Assembly (NCBI RefSeq): GCF_002104475.1
Contig: NZ_NBOF01000002.1
Coordinates: 434,001-498,000 of the forward strand
Length of the DNA: 64,000 bases
Direction of reading: 5' to 3'
Origin: Cognaticolwellia mytili
GTDB taxonomy: Bacteria > Pseudomonadota > Gammaproteobacteria > Enterobacterales > Alteromonadaceae
The translations under genes and the position numbers were made by a program. Positions 1 to 9,340 of the stretch are shown one piece after another; within the stretch, counting starts at the first letter, position 1; every line of letters starts with the position of its first letter. A model generated the notes under the pieces. It did not search any database. It was not told the origin of the DNA and saw nothing but the letters and a program-made list of their open reading frames with translations.

Positions 1-925
1 CGCTCTGCCCTTTGCTTTGCTCCTTATCCCTAATGAAAAGGCTCATGCTGACATTTGGCAAGACCTTTGGAAAACGAAAGATCAACAAGGACAAGAACAC
101 TTTAAGCAAGAACAGTTTCAACAAGCTGCCGAGCAATTTAATAACCCGCTCTGGCAAGGCAGCTCGCATTATAAAGCTGGAGATTACGAGCAAGCATTAG
201 CTGCTTATCAGCATGTTGATAGTGCAGAATCTTTGTACAATCAAGGGAACGCTCTGGCAAAGTTACAACGAATGGATGAAGCGCTCGAAGCATATAGTAA
301 AGCCTTAGAAAAAGATCCAAACCTTGCTGACGCTAAAGCTAACAAAGAAGTTATTGAGCAGCTTAAGAAACAGCAAGAACAAGAACAAGAACAAGAACAA
401 GAACAACAAAAACAAGATCAACAATCTGGTGACGATGGCCAAGAGAATGGTGATCAACAAGGTGATGATCAGAAGAATCAAGACCAGCAAGGCGAAAACC
501 AAGACGGCCAGAATCAAGATAGTGAAAATCAAGATAGCGATCAGCAACAGCAAAATACTGATCAAAATTCTGGCTCACAAGAAAATAAAGATCAGCAGGC
601 ACAATCAAACGATGAACAAAGCACTAATGAACAGCAAGAGCAAAATAATCAACAAAATTCAGAACAAGAACAAAACGACAAACAGCAAGAATCAGCTGAA
701 CAACAAGCAAAAACGGCACAAGAAGGCGATGAGTCTGAAAACGAACAAAGTGCTCAAGCACAATTAGCGGCAGAACAACTCGCTAAAGAAACTGAGCAAA
801 AACATCAGCAACTACTTAATAAAGTTACCGACGACCCATACATGCTGCTACGCAATAAAATGCAGTTAGAGTATCAAAAACGTCGCCAAGACCGCCGAAA
901 TATAGGAGTTAAGAAAAAGTGGTAA
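1..925 (+). CDS. BatB-like VWA/TPR membrane protein, 3' part only
   Basis: The reading frame is open from base 2, so this is the C-terminal part of a gene that starts outside the window. What remains is the end of a hydrophobic segment (ALPFALLLIP), a linker, a TPR-like region at about residues 45-110 counted from base 17 (YKAGDYEQALAAY and YNQGNALAKLQRMDEALEAY), and then about 150 residues that are extremely rich in Gln, Glu, Asn and Asp. It ends with a basic tail. This arrangement, directly followed by a BatD gene that it overlaps by 7 bp, is typical of BatB/BatC-type proteins (von Willebrand A domain plus TPR) of the Bat/MoxR cluster, which are linked to envelope stress and oxygen tolerance. 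The VWA domain itself is not in view. The Q-rich tract is low-complexity and prone to repeat-length change. Confidence 0.8.
   Translation, partial: ALPFALLLIPNEKAHADIWQDLWKTKDQQGQEHFKQEQFQQAAEQFNNPLWQGSSHYKAGDYEQALAAYQHVDSAESLYNQGNALAKLQRMDEALEAYSKALEKDPNLADAKANKEVIEQLKKQQEQEQEQEQEQQKQDQQSGDDGQENGDQQGDDQKNQDQQGENQDGQNQDSENQDSDQQQQNTDQNSGSQENKDQQAQSNDEQSTNEQQEQNNQQNSEQEQNDKQQESAEQQAKTAQEGDESENEQSAQAQLAAEQLAKETEQKHQQLLNKVTDDPYMLLRNKMQLEYQKRRQDRRNIGVKKKW
361..750 (+). repeat. Low-complexity CAA/GAA-rich tract
   Basis: Within the batB-like gene, bases of the type CAAGAA and GATCAA recur for almost 400 bp and encode a Gln/Glu/Asn/Asp-rich disordered linker. The densest part is a run of CAAGAA repeats near 374-405. 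Composition, not exact periodicity, defines it. Such linkers follow the TPR in Bat proteins of related marine bacteria. Confidence 0.7.
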
Positions 926-2595
926 AGGTTATTTTTTCATTATTTGTTATTTTATTATCACTTAATAGTTATGCGCTAAGTAAAATTAGCGCTTCAGTAG
1001 ATAAAAATCCGGTTGTGGTTAATGAATCACTGATATTAACCGTCGTTGCTGACGATAATATTGATAACAATGCCTTAGACACCTCGGCATTGTTAAAAGA
1101 CTTCATTGTCGGTAGAACATCAGTTAGCTCACAAACTAGCATGGTAAACTTTAAAACAACTCGTACCACGAGATGGACTACGGTGTTAATTCCACGTAAG
1201 CCAGGTGAGTTAGTTATTCCTCCGTTCCTTATTGACGGGCTATCCAGCCAACCAATCGCAGTAAAAGCACTGGCAGCAAGTGATGCGACAGCATCTAGTC
1301 AGCAAGATTTATTTATTACTACAGAAGCCTCGGCTACCGACATTTATGTCCAGCAGCAAATTACCTTAAAAGTAAAATTACACTTTTCGACTGAACTAAA
1401 GCGTGGCAGCCTAACTGAGCCAGCACTGACTGGCGCTAATATTCTACAAATTGGCAAAGACAATGAATCTGAAAACATTATCAATGGTAAGCGCTACCGT
1501 ATTATTGAGCGTATTTACGCCATTAGCCCACAACAAAGTGGTACGGTAATGTTGAAATCACCAGTGTTCTCTGGTGAAATTATTATGCCATCAACACGAC
1601 GTTCTAACTTTTTAAGTTTTGCTGATACTAAGCCAGTTAGTGTTATCGGTGATGATATCACCTTGATAGTTAAAGGCATTCCAAAACAGGTGTCCGGTAC
1701 TTGGTTACCAAGTGAGTTATTAGCATTACATCAGGAATGGCAGCCAGAGCCAAGTCAGTTTAAAGTTGGCGAGCCTATTACACGTACCATAACTTTAACC
1801 GCTGCAGGACTTGCTGAAGCCCAGCTACCTGAATTGATCATGGCAGTACCACAAGGCTTGAAAGTTTATCCTGATCAAGATGAGCTTCATACCGGTTTAA
1901 ACAACGAACGCTTAGTCAGCCAAAAAGTTGTTAACTTTGCCATCGTTGCTAGCCAACCCGGTGAATATCAGTTACCTGAAATAGCTATTCCTTGGTGGAA
2001 TACAGTAACTAACAAAGCTGAAGTCGCAAAAATTGCTAGTCAAAAAATTATAGTACTACCGAACCCTGACATTACTCAAACACCTACAACAGTAACACCT
2101 AGCAGTGAAATTGAGCGGCCAACTACTGCAGCACCTGTTACTCAAACCGGTATTATTCAAGAAAGCTCGCTTTGGCCATGGATATTTTTACCGTTATGGC
2201 TATTAACTTTATTGGCTTGGTTTGTTTCTGTTAAGCGTCCATTTACCAAGAAAAATAATCACACCAAAAACAGTAATAGCGTCAATGGTGCTTATCTTGA
2301 ATTAATAGCAGCTTGTAAACGAAACGATGGTGAAGCAGCATTAACTCAATTAATACCTTGGGCTCGTTCACAAAGTGCTGGTGCAGCAGACGCTGAATTA
2401 TTAACAACATTAGATGCGTTGCATAGCCACTTTAATGACCAAGCCTTTTCAAGCGCACTCACTGAATTACAGCAAAGTTATTACGGTAAAGCTCCCGGTC
2501 AATGGTTAGGTAGTAACTTATTACAAGCAATTCAAAACCTACATAAAAAAGACCATAAGGTTGCTAATAGCAATGATATGTCGATTAATCCTTAA
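919..2595 (+). CDS. batD: BatD-like oxygen tolerance protein
   Basis: This 558-residue protein has an N-terminal signal peptide (hydrophobic FSLFVILLSLNSYAL), a large periplasmic part with repeated Ig-like beta domains opening with the BatD-typical phrase SASVDKNPVVVNESLILTV, one transmembrane helix at about residues 417-437 (LWPWIFLPLWLLTLLAWFV) and a cytoplasmic tail of about 120 residues. It matches the BatD / oxygen tolerance family in length and layout. The start is GTG at 919 with TAGGAG upstream, and it overlaps the preceding batB-like gene by 7 bp, so the two are co-translated. BatD is thought to act with MoxR ATPase and VWA proteins in the inner membrane; the exact reaction is unknown. 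A hairpin terminator follows. Confidence 0.9.
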   Translation: MVKVIFSLFVILLSLNSYALSKISASVDKNPVVVNESLILTVVADDNIDNNALDTSALLKDFIVGRTSVSSQTSMVNFKTTRTTRWTTVLIPRKPGELVIPPFLIDGLSSQPIAVKALAASDATASSQQDLFITTEASATDIYVQQQITLKVKLHFSTELKRGSLTEPALTGANILQIGKDNESENIINGKRYRIIERIYAISPQQSGTVMLKSPVFSGEIIMPSTRRSNFLSFADTKPVSVIGDDITLIVKGIPKQVSGTWLPSELLALHQEWQPEPSQFKVGEPITRTITLTAAGLAEAQLPELIMAVPQGLKVYPDQDELHTGLNNERLVSQKVVNFAIVASQPGEYQLPEIAIPWWNTVTNKAEVAKIASQKIIVLPNPDITQTPTTVTPSSEIERPTTAAPVTQTGIIQESSLWPWIFLPLWLLTLLAWFVSVKRPFTKKNNHTKNSNSVNGAYLELIAACKRNDGEAALTQLIPWARSQSAGAADAELLTTLDALHSHFNDQAFSSALTELQQSYYGKAPGQWLGSNLLQAIQNLHKKDHKVANSNDMSINP

Positions 2596-2648
2596 TCCTC
2601 TTATATCAATGACATTCATTTAGCCTAATGCTAACAGCCCGAGTAAAA

Positions 2649-2682
2649 GCAAAAAGAGCTTCATTCAGTAAGCTCTTTTTGC
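2649..2682 (+). terminator. Rho-independent terminator after batD
   Basis: A 12-bp inverted repeat, GCAAAAAGAGCT and AGCTCTTTTTGC, with a 10-nt loop. The descending arm carries a T-run. It closes the Bat operon and separates it from the sigma factor gene. Confidence 0.8.
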
Positions 2683-2758
2683 ATTCTAGCGCTAACAAGA
2701 TAAAATAAGTTGTTCTTTATTCAAAATCAAAATGATGTAAAAACTAAGTACTGTTTGT

Positions 2759-2794
2759 GTTAACTATCGACAGGTAATTCACGCTATAGTTAAC
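2759..2794. promoter_or_regulatory. Perfect 9-bp dyad upstream of the ECF sigma gene
   Basis: GTTAACTAT at 2759-2767 and its exact reverse complement ATAGTTAAC at 2786-2794 are separated by 18 bp, about 35 bp before the sigma factor gene. The position and symmetry fit an operator or a promoter-overlapping element. No known regulator consensus is recognised. Confidence 0.4.
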
Positions 2795-2827
2795 TTATCT
2801 AAAATATTTGTAATAATCCGAAATAAA

Positions 2828-3370
2828 ATGACAAAGCCTCAGGTCTCTTACAACATGGTGACAAAACAAGTTAGATACGAAGCACTCGTTAAAGCATTAC
2901 ATACTGATTTATATCGCTATGCATACTGGTTATGCCACGATAAGCATGTAGCTGAAGACCTAGTGCAAGAAACATTTTTACGTGCATGGCGCGCACTTGA
3001 CTCGTTGAAAGACGAAAAAGCAGCAAAGTCATGGTTAATAACTATTCTTCGAAGAGAAAATGCTCGTCGATTTGAGCGTAAGCGCTTTGACATGAGCGAA
3101 TACGAAGAAGCAACGATTATTGATGCAAAGGCCACCAGTAATGAGCAAGAAATAGAAAATCAATGGTTACGCGAAAGAATAGCACAGATGCCTGAAGAGT
3201 ATCGAGAGCCACTTGTATTGCAAATTATTGGCGGTTTTAGCGGTGAAGAAATTGCAAAAATGTTGTCGTTAAACAAAAACACAGTAATGACACGATTATT
3301 TCGTGCTAGAAATCAATTGAAAGAAGCCGTAGATGGCGAGCCAAAACTAAGAGGTCTACACAATGGATGA
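2828..3370 (+). CDS. ECF-type sigma-70 family RNA polymerase sigma factor
   Basis: This protein has up to 180 residues. It carries sigma region 2 (YRYAYWLCHDKHVAEDLVQE, then FLRAWRALDSL) at about residues 29-62 and region 4 (GFSGEEIAKMLSLNKNTVMT) at about 137-156. There is no region 1 or 3, which is the ECF layout. It binds core RNA polymerase and redirects it to alternative promoters. ATG at 2828 and ATG at 2855 are both possible starts; homologous proteins usually begin close to the second (MVTKQVRYEAL), and neither has a strong ribosome site. The stop overlaps the start of the downstream membrane protein gene by 8 bp, which fits a sigma/anti-sigma pair. The perfect dyad upstream may be its control site. 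Confidence 0.9.
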   Translation: MTKPQVSYNMVTKQVRYEALVKALHTDLYRYAYWLCHDKHVAEDLVQETFLRAWRALDSLKDEKAAKSWLITILRRENARRFERKRFDMSEYEEATIIDAKATSNEQEIENQWLRERIAQMPEEYREPLVLQIIGGFSGEEIAKMLSLNKNTVMTRLFRARNQLKEAVDGEPKLRGLHNG

Positions 3371-4076
3371 TTTGCATATTAGACGCAGCATATTAGCAAA
3401 TCCAAAAGCCCGCGACGAGGCAATGAATGAAGCTATCAAAAACGACCCGGCCAAACAAAAGTTTGTTCAGGATATTGACACTTTAGATGAAAAGATTGCC
3501 CAGGCGATGAATATCCCTGTTCCTGACGATTTATATAACAAATTAATTCTTCGTCAAACTTTGGCAAGCCATCAGCAACAAAAAAGTAAAACCCGTGTAC
3601 GTTTGGCTATGGCAGCTTCTGTTGCTTTTGTTATGGGTTTAACTGTTAATTTCATGATGTTTTCTAGCACTTATAAAAACTTAGGTGACTACGCTATTGC
3701 TCATGTCGATCATGAAGCATCACACTTTTCAAATACTGATCAGCCAAACGTAACACTTGCTTCATTAAACGACAAAATGGCATCATTTAAAGGAAGTTTT
3801 GACAGTACTTTTGGCACACTAATATTTGCTGATTATTGTCGCTTTGACGGCAGCAAGAGTTTGCATTTGGTTTTCCAAGGTGAATCAAGTCCAGTAAATG
3901 TTTTCGTATTACCTAATGATGAGGAAATAGAGTTTAATGCTAAGTTTGCTAATGATGCACTTGAAGGACGTTCATTAAACTTTAATCATACTAATGTTAT
4001 TGTTGTAGCTGATAAAAAAGAGCCATTAGAGCAATGGCAAGAGCGAATTAAAAACGACATCATTTGGTCAATATAG
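3363..4076 (+). CDS. DUF3379-type membrane protein, probable anti-sigma factor
   Basis: The protein has 237 residues: a cytoplasmic N-terminal part of about 80 residues, a single transmembrane helix at about 82-101 (LAMAASVAFVMGLTVNFMMF), and a periplasmic domain. The start of the N-terminal part (DDLHIRRSILANPKARDEAM) matches the DUF3379 family found next to ECF sigma factors in Shewanella and Colwellia relatives. The 8-bp overlap with the sigma gene and the topology support an anti-sigma role: it would hold the sigma factor at the inner membrane until an envelope signal arrives. That function is inferred from context. It ends before a strong terminator. Confidence 0.8.
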   Translation: MDDLHIRRSILANPKARDEAMNEAIKNDPAKQKFVQDIDTLDEKIAQAMNIPVPDDLYNKLILRQTLASHQQQKSKTRVRLAMAASVAFVMGLTVNFMMFSSTYKNLGDYAIAHVDHEASHFSNTDQPNVTLASLNDKMASFKGSFDSTFGTLIFADYCRFDGSKSLHLVFQGESSPVNVFVLPNDEEIEFNAKFANDALEGRSLNFNHTNVIVVADKKEPLEQWQERIKNDIIWSI

Positions 4077-4119
4077 TATTGGTTTAAATAAAGCCTAACA
4101 ATACTAATTTAGATTTACT

Positions 4120-4153
4120 AAAAAGCCGTTAATAATGTATTAACGGCTTTTTT
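4120..4153 (+). terminator. Rho-independent terminator after the sigma/anti-sigma operon
   Basis: Stem of AAAGCCGTTAA pairing with TTAACGGCTTT, 7-nt loop, followed by a T-run (TTTTTTATTTTTT). It lies between the convergent anti-sigma and putP genes. The A-run on the other side means it could also serve putP. Confidence 0.85.
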
Positions 4154-4231
4154 ATTTTTTAACAATTATGATTTTATAGAGCTTGCTAGACTAAGCAATA
4201 CATTGTCTAGTCTCATCCATAATCAAGTTGT

Positions 4232-5716
4232 TTAGTGTTTCTCAGCAACTTGGTCAAACAACGCTTCAATCTCTGATTGTGGTTTAGCCGTAAAGCGACT
4301 AACTGCAACAATGGCAATACTTGCCATAATAAAGCCAGGTACTATTTCATACATTATAGAACTAAGTGATCGTCCATCTATCGTTATTGGTGCGTATATC
4401 CAAATTAAAACTGTAGTCGCCCCCGTTAACATCCCCGCAAGAGCTCCTTGTTGAGTCATTTTTTTCCAATATAAACTAAAGATAACTAATGGACCAAAAG
4501 CGGCACCAAAACCTGCCCAAGCATTACTCACTAGGGTTAGAATTGAGCTATTTCTGTCATACGCAAGAAATACGGCAACTAGAGCTACTGCCGCTACTGA
4601 TAACCGGCCAACAAAGACCAACTGTTTATCTGTGGCATTCTTATTTAAAAACGCTTGATAAAAATCACCTGTAAGTGAACTAGAGGTCACTAATAGTTGT
4701 GATGAAATAGTGCTCATGATCGCCGCTAGAATCGCCGCTAGTAAAAACCCAGCGATTAATGGGTGAAATAATATTTGTGACAGTAAAATGAAAATAGTTT
4801 CGGCATCATTAAGCTGAACACTTGTTTTAGCAACATAGGCAACACCGGCAAAACCAGTAGCCATAGCACCAAACAAAGAAACGACCATCCAGCTCATACC
4901 AATTCTACGTGCCACAGGTAAATCTTCAACTGAGCGAATAGCCATAAACCGAACAATAATATGCGGTTGGCCAAAGTAGCCTAGGCCCCACGCCATAGCC
5001 GAAATGATTGCCACAATACTGACGCCATTAAACATGTTTAATAGTTCAGGATTGACTTGCTCAATACTCGTAAACATTGCACTAGTGCCGCCAAGGTCAT
5101 TAATAACAACAACAGGCACCAAAACCAAGGCAACAAACATAATACAACCTTGCACAAAATCAGTCAGACTAACCGCCAAAAAGCCGCCAAATAAAGTATA
5201 TAAAACCACTACGCCCGCAGTGATATACAAGCCAGTTTCATAACTTAAGCCGAAAGAACTTTCAAATAGCTTACCACCAGCAACAATGCCTGATGAGGTA
5301 TAAAGCGTAAAAAACAAAATGATGACAATAGAAGAGGCAATACGCAGTGTATGTGAGTTATCGGAAAAACGGTTCTCAAAAAAATCAGGTATGGTTATTG
5401 AGTCATTGGCAAGTTCAGTATAGGTTCGCAACCTTGGTGCTACAATAAGGTAATTTAAATACGCGCCAAGTACCAACCCAATAGATATCCAAGTACTACT
5501 CAAGCCATTTAAGTACATGGCACCAGGAACGCCCATTAACATCCAACCACTCATATCAGAAGCGCCAGCAGACAAGGCAGTTACTGATGGACTTAGGCTA
5601 CGACCACCCAGCATAAACCCAGCTGCATCGCTGGTAGACTTTCTATAGGCATACAAACCTATCCCTAACATAACAATAAAATATAACGCTAATGAAATTA
5701 TCGTTCCGATTGCCAA
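4232..5716 (-). CDS. putP: Sodium/proline symporter
   Basis: A polytopic membrane protein of the sodium:solute symporter family (SSS/SLC5) with about 13 hydrophobic segments. It imports proline (or a related solute) with Na+, consistent with a marine organism. Recognisable family stretches are GFMLGGRSLSPSVTALSAGA, SDMSGWMLMGVPGA and GYFGQPHIIVRFMA. The longest reading frame begins at 5749 (a TTG), but a TTG at 5716 has GGAGG five bases upstream and gives the family-like N-terminus MAIGTIISLALYF, so I place the start there, giving 494 residues. The gene is monocistronic and converges on the sigma/anti-sigma operon. The substrate could be another amino acid; PutP is the closest fit. Confidence 0.88.
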   Translation of the reverse strand: MAIGTIISLALYFIVMLGIGLYAYRKSTSDAAGFMLGGRSLSPSVTALSAGASDMSGWMLMGVPGAMYLNGLSSTWISIGLVLGAYLNYLIVAPRLRTYTELANDSITIPDFFENRFSDNSHTLRIASSIVIILFFTLYTSSGIVAGGKLFESSFGLSYETGLYITAGVVVLYTLFGGFLAVSLTDFVQGCIMFVALVLVPVVVINDLGGTSAMFTSIEQVNPELLNMFNGVSIVAIISAMAWGLGYFGQPHIIVRFMAIRSVEDLPVARRIGMSWMVVSLFGAMATGFAGVAYVAKTSVQLNDAETIFILLSQILFHPLIAGFLLAAILAAIMSTISSQLLVTSSSLTGDFYQAFLNKNATDKQLVFVGRLSVAAVALVAVFLAYDRNSSILTLVSNAWAGFGAAFGPLVIFSLYWKKMTQQGALAGMLTGATTVLIWIYAPITIDGRSLSSIMYEIVPGFIMASIAIVAVSRFTAKPQSEIEALFDQVAEKH

Positions 5717-5945
5717 CTTAGCCTCCACTACAATATTTAAAATGATCAATTAAACAATTAATTATCGCCCAATTAAGCTTGATAACGGATAGTATGAAGA
5801 GTTAATAGATGATTACCATGTTTTTTCATGAGTATTGTTATTTAATTGTGTTATAAATAAGTTACAGATGTATGAAGTATGATTTTAATCAGGTAAAAGC
5901 ATCAACTAAATAATTAGCAATAAAATAGAATTATCAGGACTTTTT

Positions 5946-7169
5946 ATGTACTTTTATGCTGCTAGGCAACCGATACTAGATATAGATAAAAAATTATTTG
6001 CCTACGAATTATTATTTCGCGATAGTATCGATAATGTCTTTCCTGAAGTTGATGCTGATGAAGCAACAACTAGAATGATTGAAGCTAGCAACTTTAACAT
6101 TGGTTTAAGTGAATTTACGGGTAATAAACCAGCCTTTATTAACTTTACTTTAGATACCTTATGTAAGGGCTACCCGGAGACATTATCACCTGAAGAGGTG
6201 GTTATCGAAATATTAGAAACGGTTAAACCTGGAAGAAAACTACTAGAGATCTGTCAATCTTTACATAAAAAAGGTTATGTCATCGCCTTAGATGATTATA
6301 TTCATCACTCAGTTTGGCGGTATTTTTACCCTTTTATAAAGATCATTAAAATTGACTGGCAAGATACTCCAATTGAAACAATTATAAGCGTCAAGGAAGC
6401 AATTATTGATTTTCCTCATATAAAATTGCTTGCAGAAAAAGTTGAAACTTATGAGGAATACAACCAAGCATTAGAATTAGGTTTTGAACTTTTTCAAGGC
6501 TTCTTTTTTGCCAAGCCAGAAATGGTAAAAACCAAAAGCTTATCACCTTCACAAATCGCAATGGCTGAACTACTTTATGAAACCTCTAAACCCGATCTTG
6601 ATTTAACAAGTATTACTTCAGTCTTTGAGCGTGATATTACACTTTCTTATAAGTTACTACAGTATGCCAACTCACCAATATTCCTCCGTCGAAATGAAAT
6701 TTCCACGATAAAGCAAGCGTTAGTCATATTAGGCTCAGGTGAATTAAAACGCTTTTTAGGTCTCATGTTTGCTACAAACGTAAATCCTAATAAGCCTTCT
6801 GAATTAATTAACTCTGCTATGACTCGAGCTAAATTTTTGGAGTTAACTGCCAAAAATATTAATGTCCCATTAGATCCATCAATTGCTTTTCTTACAGGAC
6901 TTCTCTCATTAATTGATGCCATTGTAGATGAAAACTTAGACAGTATTTTAGTTAAATTACCTTTGGCTCAAGAAATAAAAGACACTTTATTAACCCGTAA
7001 AGGAGTTATGGCTGGATTAATAAAGTTGGTTGAGTTTATCGAGCGCGCTGAATGGCACAAAACGAGTATTCTTATGGAAAAACTTGAAGTAGAAAAATCT
7101 ATAGTGGTTTGCAACTACAACCAAGCGATCATATGGGCTGATGAACAATCAAACACTGAATCTAATTAA
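5946..7169 (+). CDS. EAL-HDOD signalling protein
   Basis: The 407-residue cytoplasmic protein has an N-terminal EAL-type domain (about 1-200) and a C-terminal HDOD domain (about 205-395), the YuxH-like architecture. Several EAL motif residues are visible: ELLFR in place of EALLR, FINFT, EILE, ALDDY, IKIDW and AEKVET. Most metal and catalytic positions therefore look retained, but the signature motif is degenerate, so c-di-GMP hydrolysis is uncertain and c-di-GMP binding alone is possible. HDOD domains are non-enzymatic signalling modules. The gene stands alone on the plus strand between putP and galE, with a hairpin downstream. Confidence 0.85.
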   Translation: MYFYAARQPILDIDKKLFAYELLFRDSIDNVFPEVDADEATTRMIEASNFNIGLSEFTGNKPAFINFTLDTLCKGYPETLSPEEVVIEILETVKPGRKLLEICQSLHKKGYVIALDDYIHHSVWRYFYPFIKIIKIDWQDTPIETIISVKEAIIDFPHIKLLAEKVETYEEYNQALELGFELFQGFFFAKPEMVKTKSLSPSQIAMAELLYETSKPDLDLTSITSVFERDITLSYKLLQYANSPIFLRRNEISTIKQALVILGSGELKRFLGLMFATNVNPNKPSELINSAMTRAKFLELTAKNINVPLDPSIAFLTGLLSLIDAIVDENLDSILVKLPLAQEIKDTLLTRKGVMAGLIKLVEFIERAEWHKTSILMEKLEVEKSIVVCNYNQAIIWADEQSNTESN

Positions 7170-7197
7170 CACGATAATATTAAATTCATTACATATA

Positions 7198-7232
7198 AAA
7201 ATGCTCAATACATTAGTTTATTGAGCACTTTA
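7198..7232. terminator. Hairpin between convergent genes
   Basis: GCTCAATA at 7203-7210 pairs with TATTGAGC at 7219-7226, with A- and T-rich flanks on either side. It can terminate both the EAL-HDOD gene and galE, which converge here. Confidence 0.6.
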
Positions 7233-7264
7233 ATTTTACAAAATAGAGTTCAATTAAATTACTT

Positions 7265-8275
7265 TTATTCAAAACCATTCGGGTTTTTGGATTGCCAGCG
7301 CCATGTATCTTTAATCATAGTTGACAAGTCATATTGAGCACTCCAACCTAACAGCGAATTAGCAACACTTGCATCAGCGAATACTGTAGCAATATCTCCG
7401 GCCCGGCGAGGTACAACTTTGTAAGGTATCTCTTGCCCTGAAATATCTTTAAAGGTATTAACAATTTCTAATACCGAAGTACCATTTCCTGTACCTAAGT
7501 TAATTGGTACACAGCCCTTAATTTTGCTGAGTTTTTCTAACGCTTTCACATGCCCCTTAGCTAAGTCAACAACATGAATATAGTCGCGTACACCTGTACC
7601 ATCAACGGTATCGTAATCATCACCAAAAACTTGCAATTGTGCTAAGCGGCCAACCGCTACTTGAGCAACATAAGGCAATAAGTTGTTAGGAATACCATTA
7701 GGGTTTTCACCAATCAAACCAGACTCATGTGCGCCAATAGGATTAAAATAACGTAAACAGGCAATAGACCACTCTTCATCACTACTTGCCAAATCAAATA
7801 ATATATTTTCAATCATTAATTTAGTTTGGCCATACGGATTTGTTGCCGAGGTCGGCATGCTTTCATCTAATGGTGAAGGATTGTTTTCACCATAAACGGT
7901 CGCAGATGAGCTAAAAACTAAATTTTTAACACCATACTCAGCCATTACTTGAAAAAGAGTCACAGAGCCAGAAACATTGTTATGATAATAGCTCAAAGGA
8001 ATTGCGCTAGACTCGCCTACCGCCTTCAAACCTGCAAAATGTACCACTGCATCAATATCATGCTGCTGAAATACTTGTTGCATCGCTTGTCGATCACAAA
8101 TATCTGCTTGAATAAAGGTTACAGATTTTTCAGTTATTTTATTTATGCGATCAAGGACTAAAGTTGAAGAGTTAGCCAAATTGTCAACAATAATAATATC
8201 TTTGTCTAAGGCTAAAAGCTCAACAACAGTATGACTACCGATAAATCCCGTACCACCAGTGATCAACAAACTCAT
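7265..8275 (-). CDS. galE: UDP-glucose 4-epimerase
   Basis: An extended SDR enzyme of 336 residues that interconverts UDP-glucose and UDP-galactose using bound NAD. The Rossmann motif GGTGFIGSH is at residues 7-15, SSSATVYG carries the catalytic Ser, and the YxxxK pair is in NPYGQTKLMIE near residue 148. PIGAHESGLIGENP is typical of GalE. A TTG at 8278 is in frame, but the ATG at 8275 is preferred because AAGGA lies about 9 bases upstream. It follows the DHH gene by about 60 bp on the same strand and supplies sugar nucleotides for the polysaccharide genes elsewhere in the window. Confidence 0.95.
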   Translation of the reverse strand: MSLLITGGTGFIGSHTVVELLALDKDIIIVDNLANSSTLVLDRINKITEKSVTFIQADICDRQAMQQVFQQHDIDAVVHFAGLKAVGESSAIPLSYYHNNVSGSVTLFQVMAEYGVKNLVFSSSATVYGENNPSPLDESMPTSATNPYGQTKLMIENILFDLASSDEEWSIACLRYFNPIGAHESGLIGENPNGIPNNLLPYVAQVAVGRLAQLQVFGDDYDTVDGTGVRDYIHVVDLAKGHVKALEKLSKIKGCVPINLGTGNGTSVLEIVNTFKDISGQEIPYKVVPRRAGDIATVFADASVANSLLGWSAQYDLSTMIKDTWRWQSKNPNGFE

Positions 8276-8340
8276 CAAAAAAATCCTTACTAAATGCTAA
8301 TAACTATTAATCAAAATGGTCATCAAGCTGTGTTAAATAT

Positions 8341-9297
8341 CTATTGATAATATTTTGACACTAACTCAATGAACTTACCAAGTTTTTCTAACGAAAGTTG
8401 GTTTATTCCTGCTGCTGCCGCTCTACCACCACCCGTTTCAAATTGCGCGCAAATATCACCAGCACCTTGCTTATTTTCTAATGGGGCACGTAAGCTAACT
8501 AAATAGGTGCTATCTGGGTTCAAAGTGAGCACTGCATGTGCTCTAGCTGGATTTTGGTTAGCTAATTCATTACCAAAGACACCGCTCACTCTTCTTGACC
8601 ACGACGCATCCTCAAGCTCAAGTGCCTGTAATGCTTCATTTTCGTACAATACTTTAGCATTACTGGCTTGCTTCATATCAGAAAAGTAGGCCTTTTCAAG
8701 CGTAGAAAAAATAGAATCAGGCTCATCAATTAATGTAAACGGATTGGGATAAGATAATAAATTTTTAAAGAGTATTTCTGGCGCAATATGCAAATCATCA
8801 ACAGTAAGACCATAACCATTGTAGTTAATATAAATACCTAAGGCTTTTAGTTGTGCTTGTTCACTAATTGATAACCCCTGTTTTTCTGATAATTCTTCAG
8901 CTGCTTGCAACATGTTATCACCGAAAGCAGCCACAATTGCCCACAAAACATATCGACCTGCCAAATGCTGATTTACTAACAAGCTAGTACAGATATTGGC
9001 ATCAGTATCAATGATGCTTGTTAAATTTTCTGAGTTAGGAATATCACCAAATCGATGATGATCGACATAAAATACCTTAATATTATTATTGATAAGGCCT
9101 TCTAAAGCTGAGTAATTTTTTTCCATCGAAATATCGAGCACAGTAACAGAGCTTGCTTGAGTAATAGGCACTTGTTGCAATAACTGAATATCGCGTTTAA
9201 CCCCAGTGATTAACGTAGATTTTTTTGGCTCGGCAAGTCGCAATTGTAGCAAAGCAATAATGCCATCAGCATCGCCATTGAATACATCAAAGTGCAA
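8341..9297 (-). CDS. DHH family phosphoesterase
   Basis: This 318-residue protein has an N-terminal DHH domain with the metal-binding motifs FNGDADG (residues 6-12) and VDHHRFGD (near residue 80), and a C-terminal DHHA1-type motif GGGRAAAAG. DHH proteins hydrolyse phosphodiester or phosphomonoester bonds with Mn2+; NrnA-type members degrade nanoRNA and 3'-phosphoadenosine 5'-phosphate (pAp). The gene lies 43 bp downstream of cysC on the same strand, so pAp removal during sulfate assimilation is an attractive but unproven role. The start is TTG at 9297, with GGAAG upstream; no ATG lies near the motif. Confidence 0.85.
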   Translation of the reverse strand: MHFDVFNGDADGIIALLQLRLAEPKKSTLITGVKRDIQLLQQVPITQASSVTVLDISMEKNYSALEGLINNNIKVFYVDHHRFGDIPNSENLTSIIDTDANICTSLLVNQHLAGRYVLWAIVAAFGDNMLQAAEELSEKQGLSISEQAQLKALGIYINYNGYGLTVDDLHIAPEILFKNLLSYPNPFTLIDEPDSIFSTLEKAYFSDMKQASNAKVLYENEALQALELEDASWSRRVSGVFGNELANQNPARAHAVLTLNPDSTYLVSLRAPLENKQGAGDICAQFETGGGRAAAAGINQLSLEKLGKFIELVSKYYQ

Positions 9298-9340
9298 GGG
9301 AAACTTCCTTTTGATAAATTATAATTAAATTACTTAATAA

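Noticed and set aside
305-565. 86-codon Leu/Ile-rich frame on the minus strand
   Set aside because: It is the complement of the CAA/GAA repeat tract in the batB-like gene.
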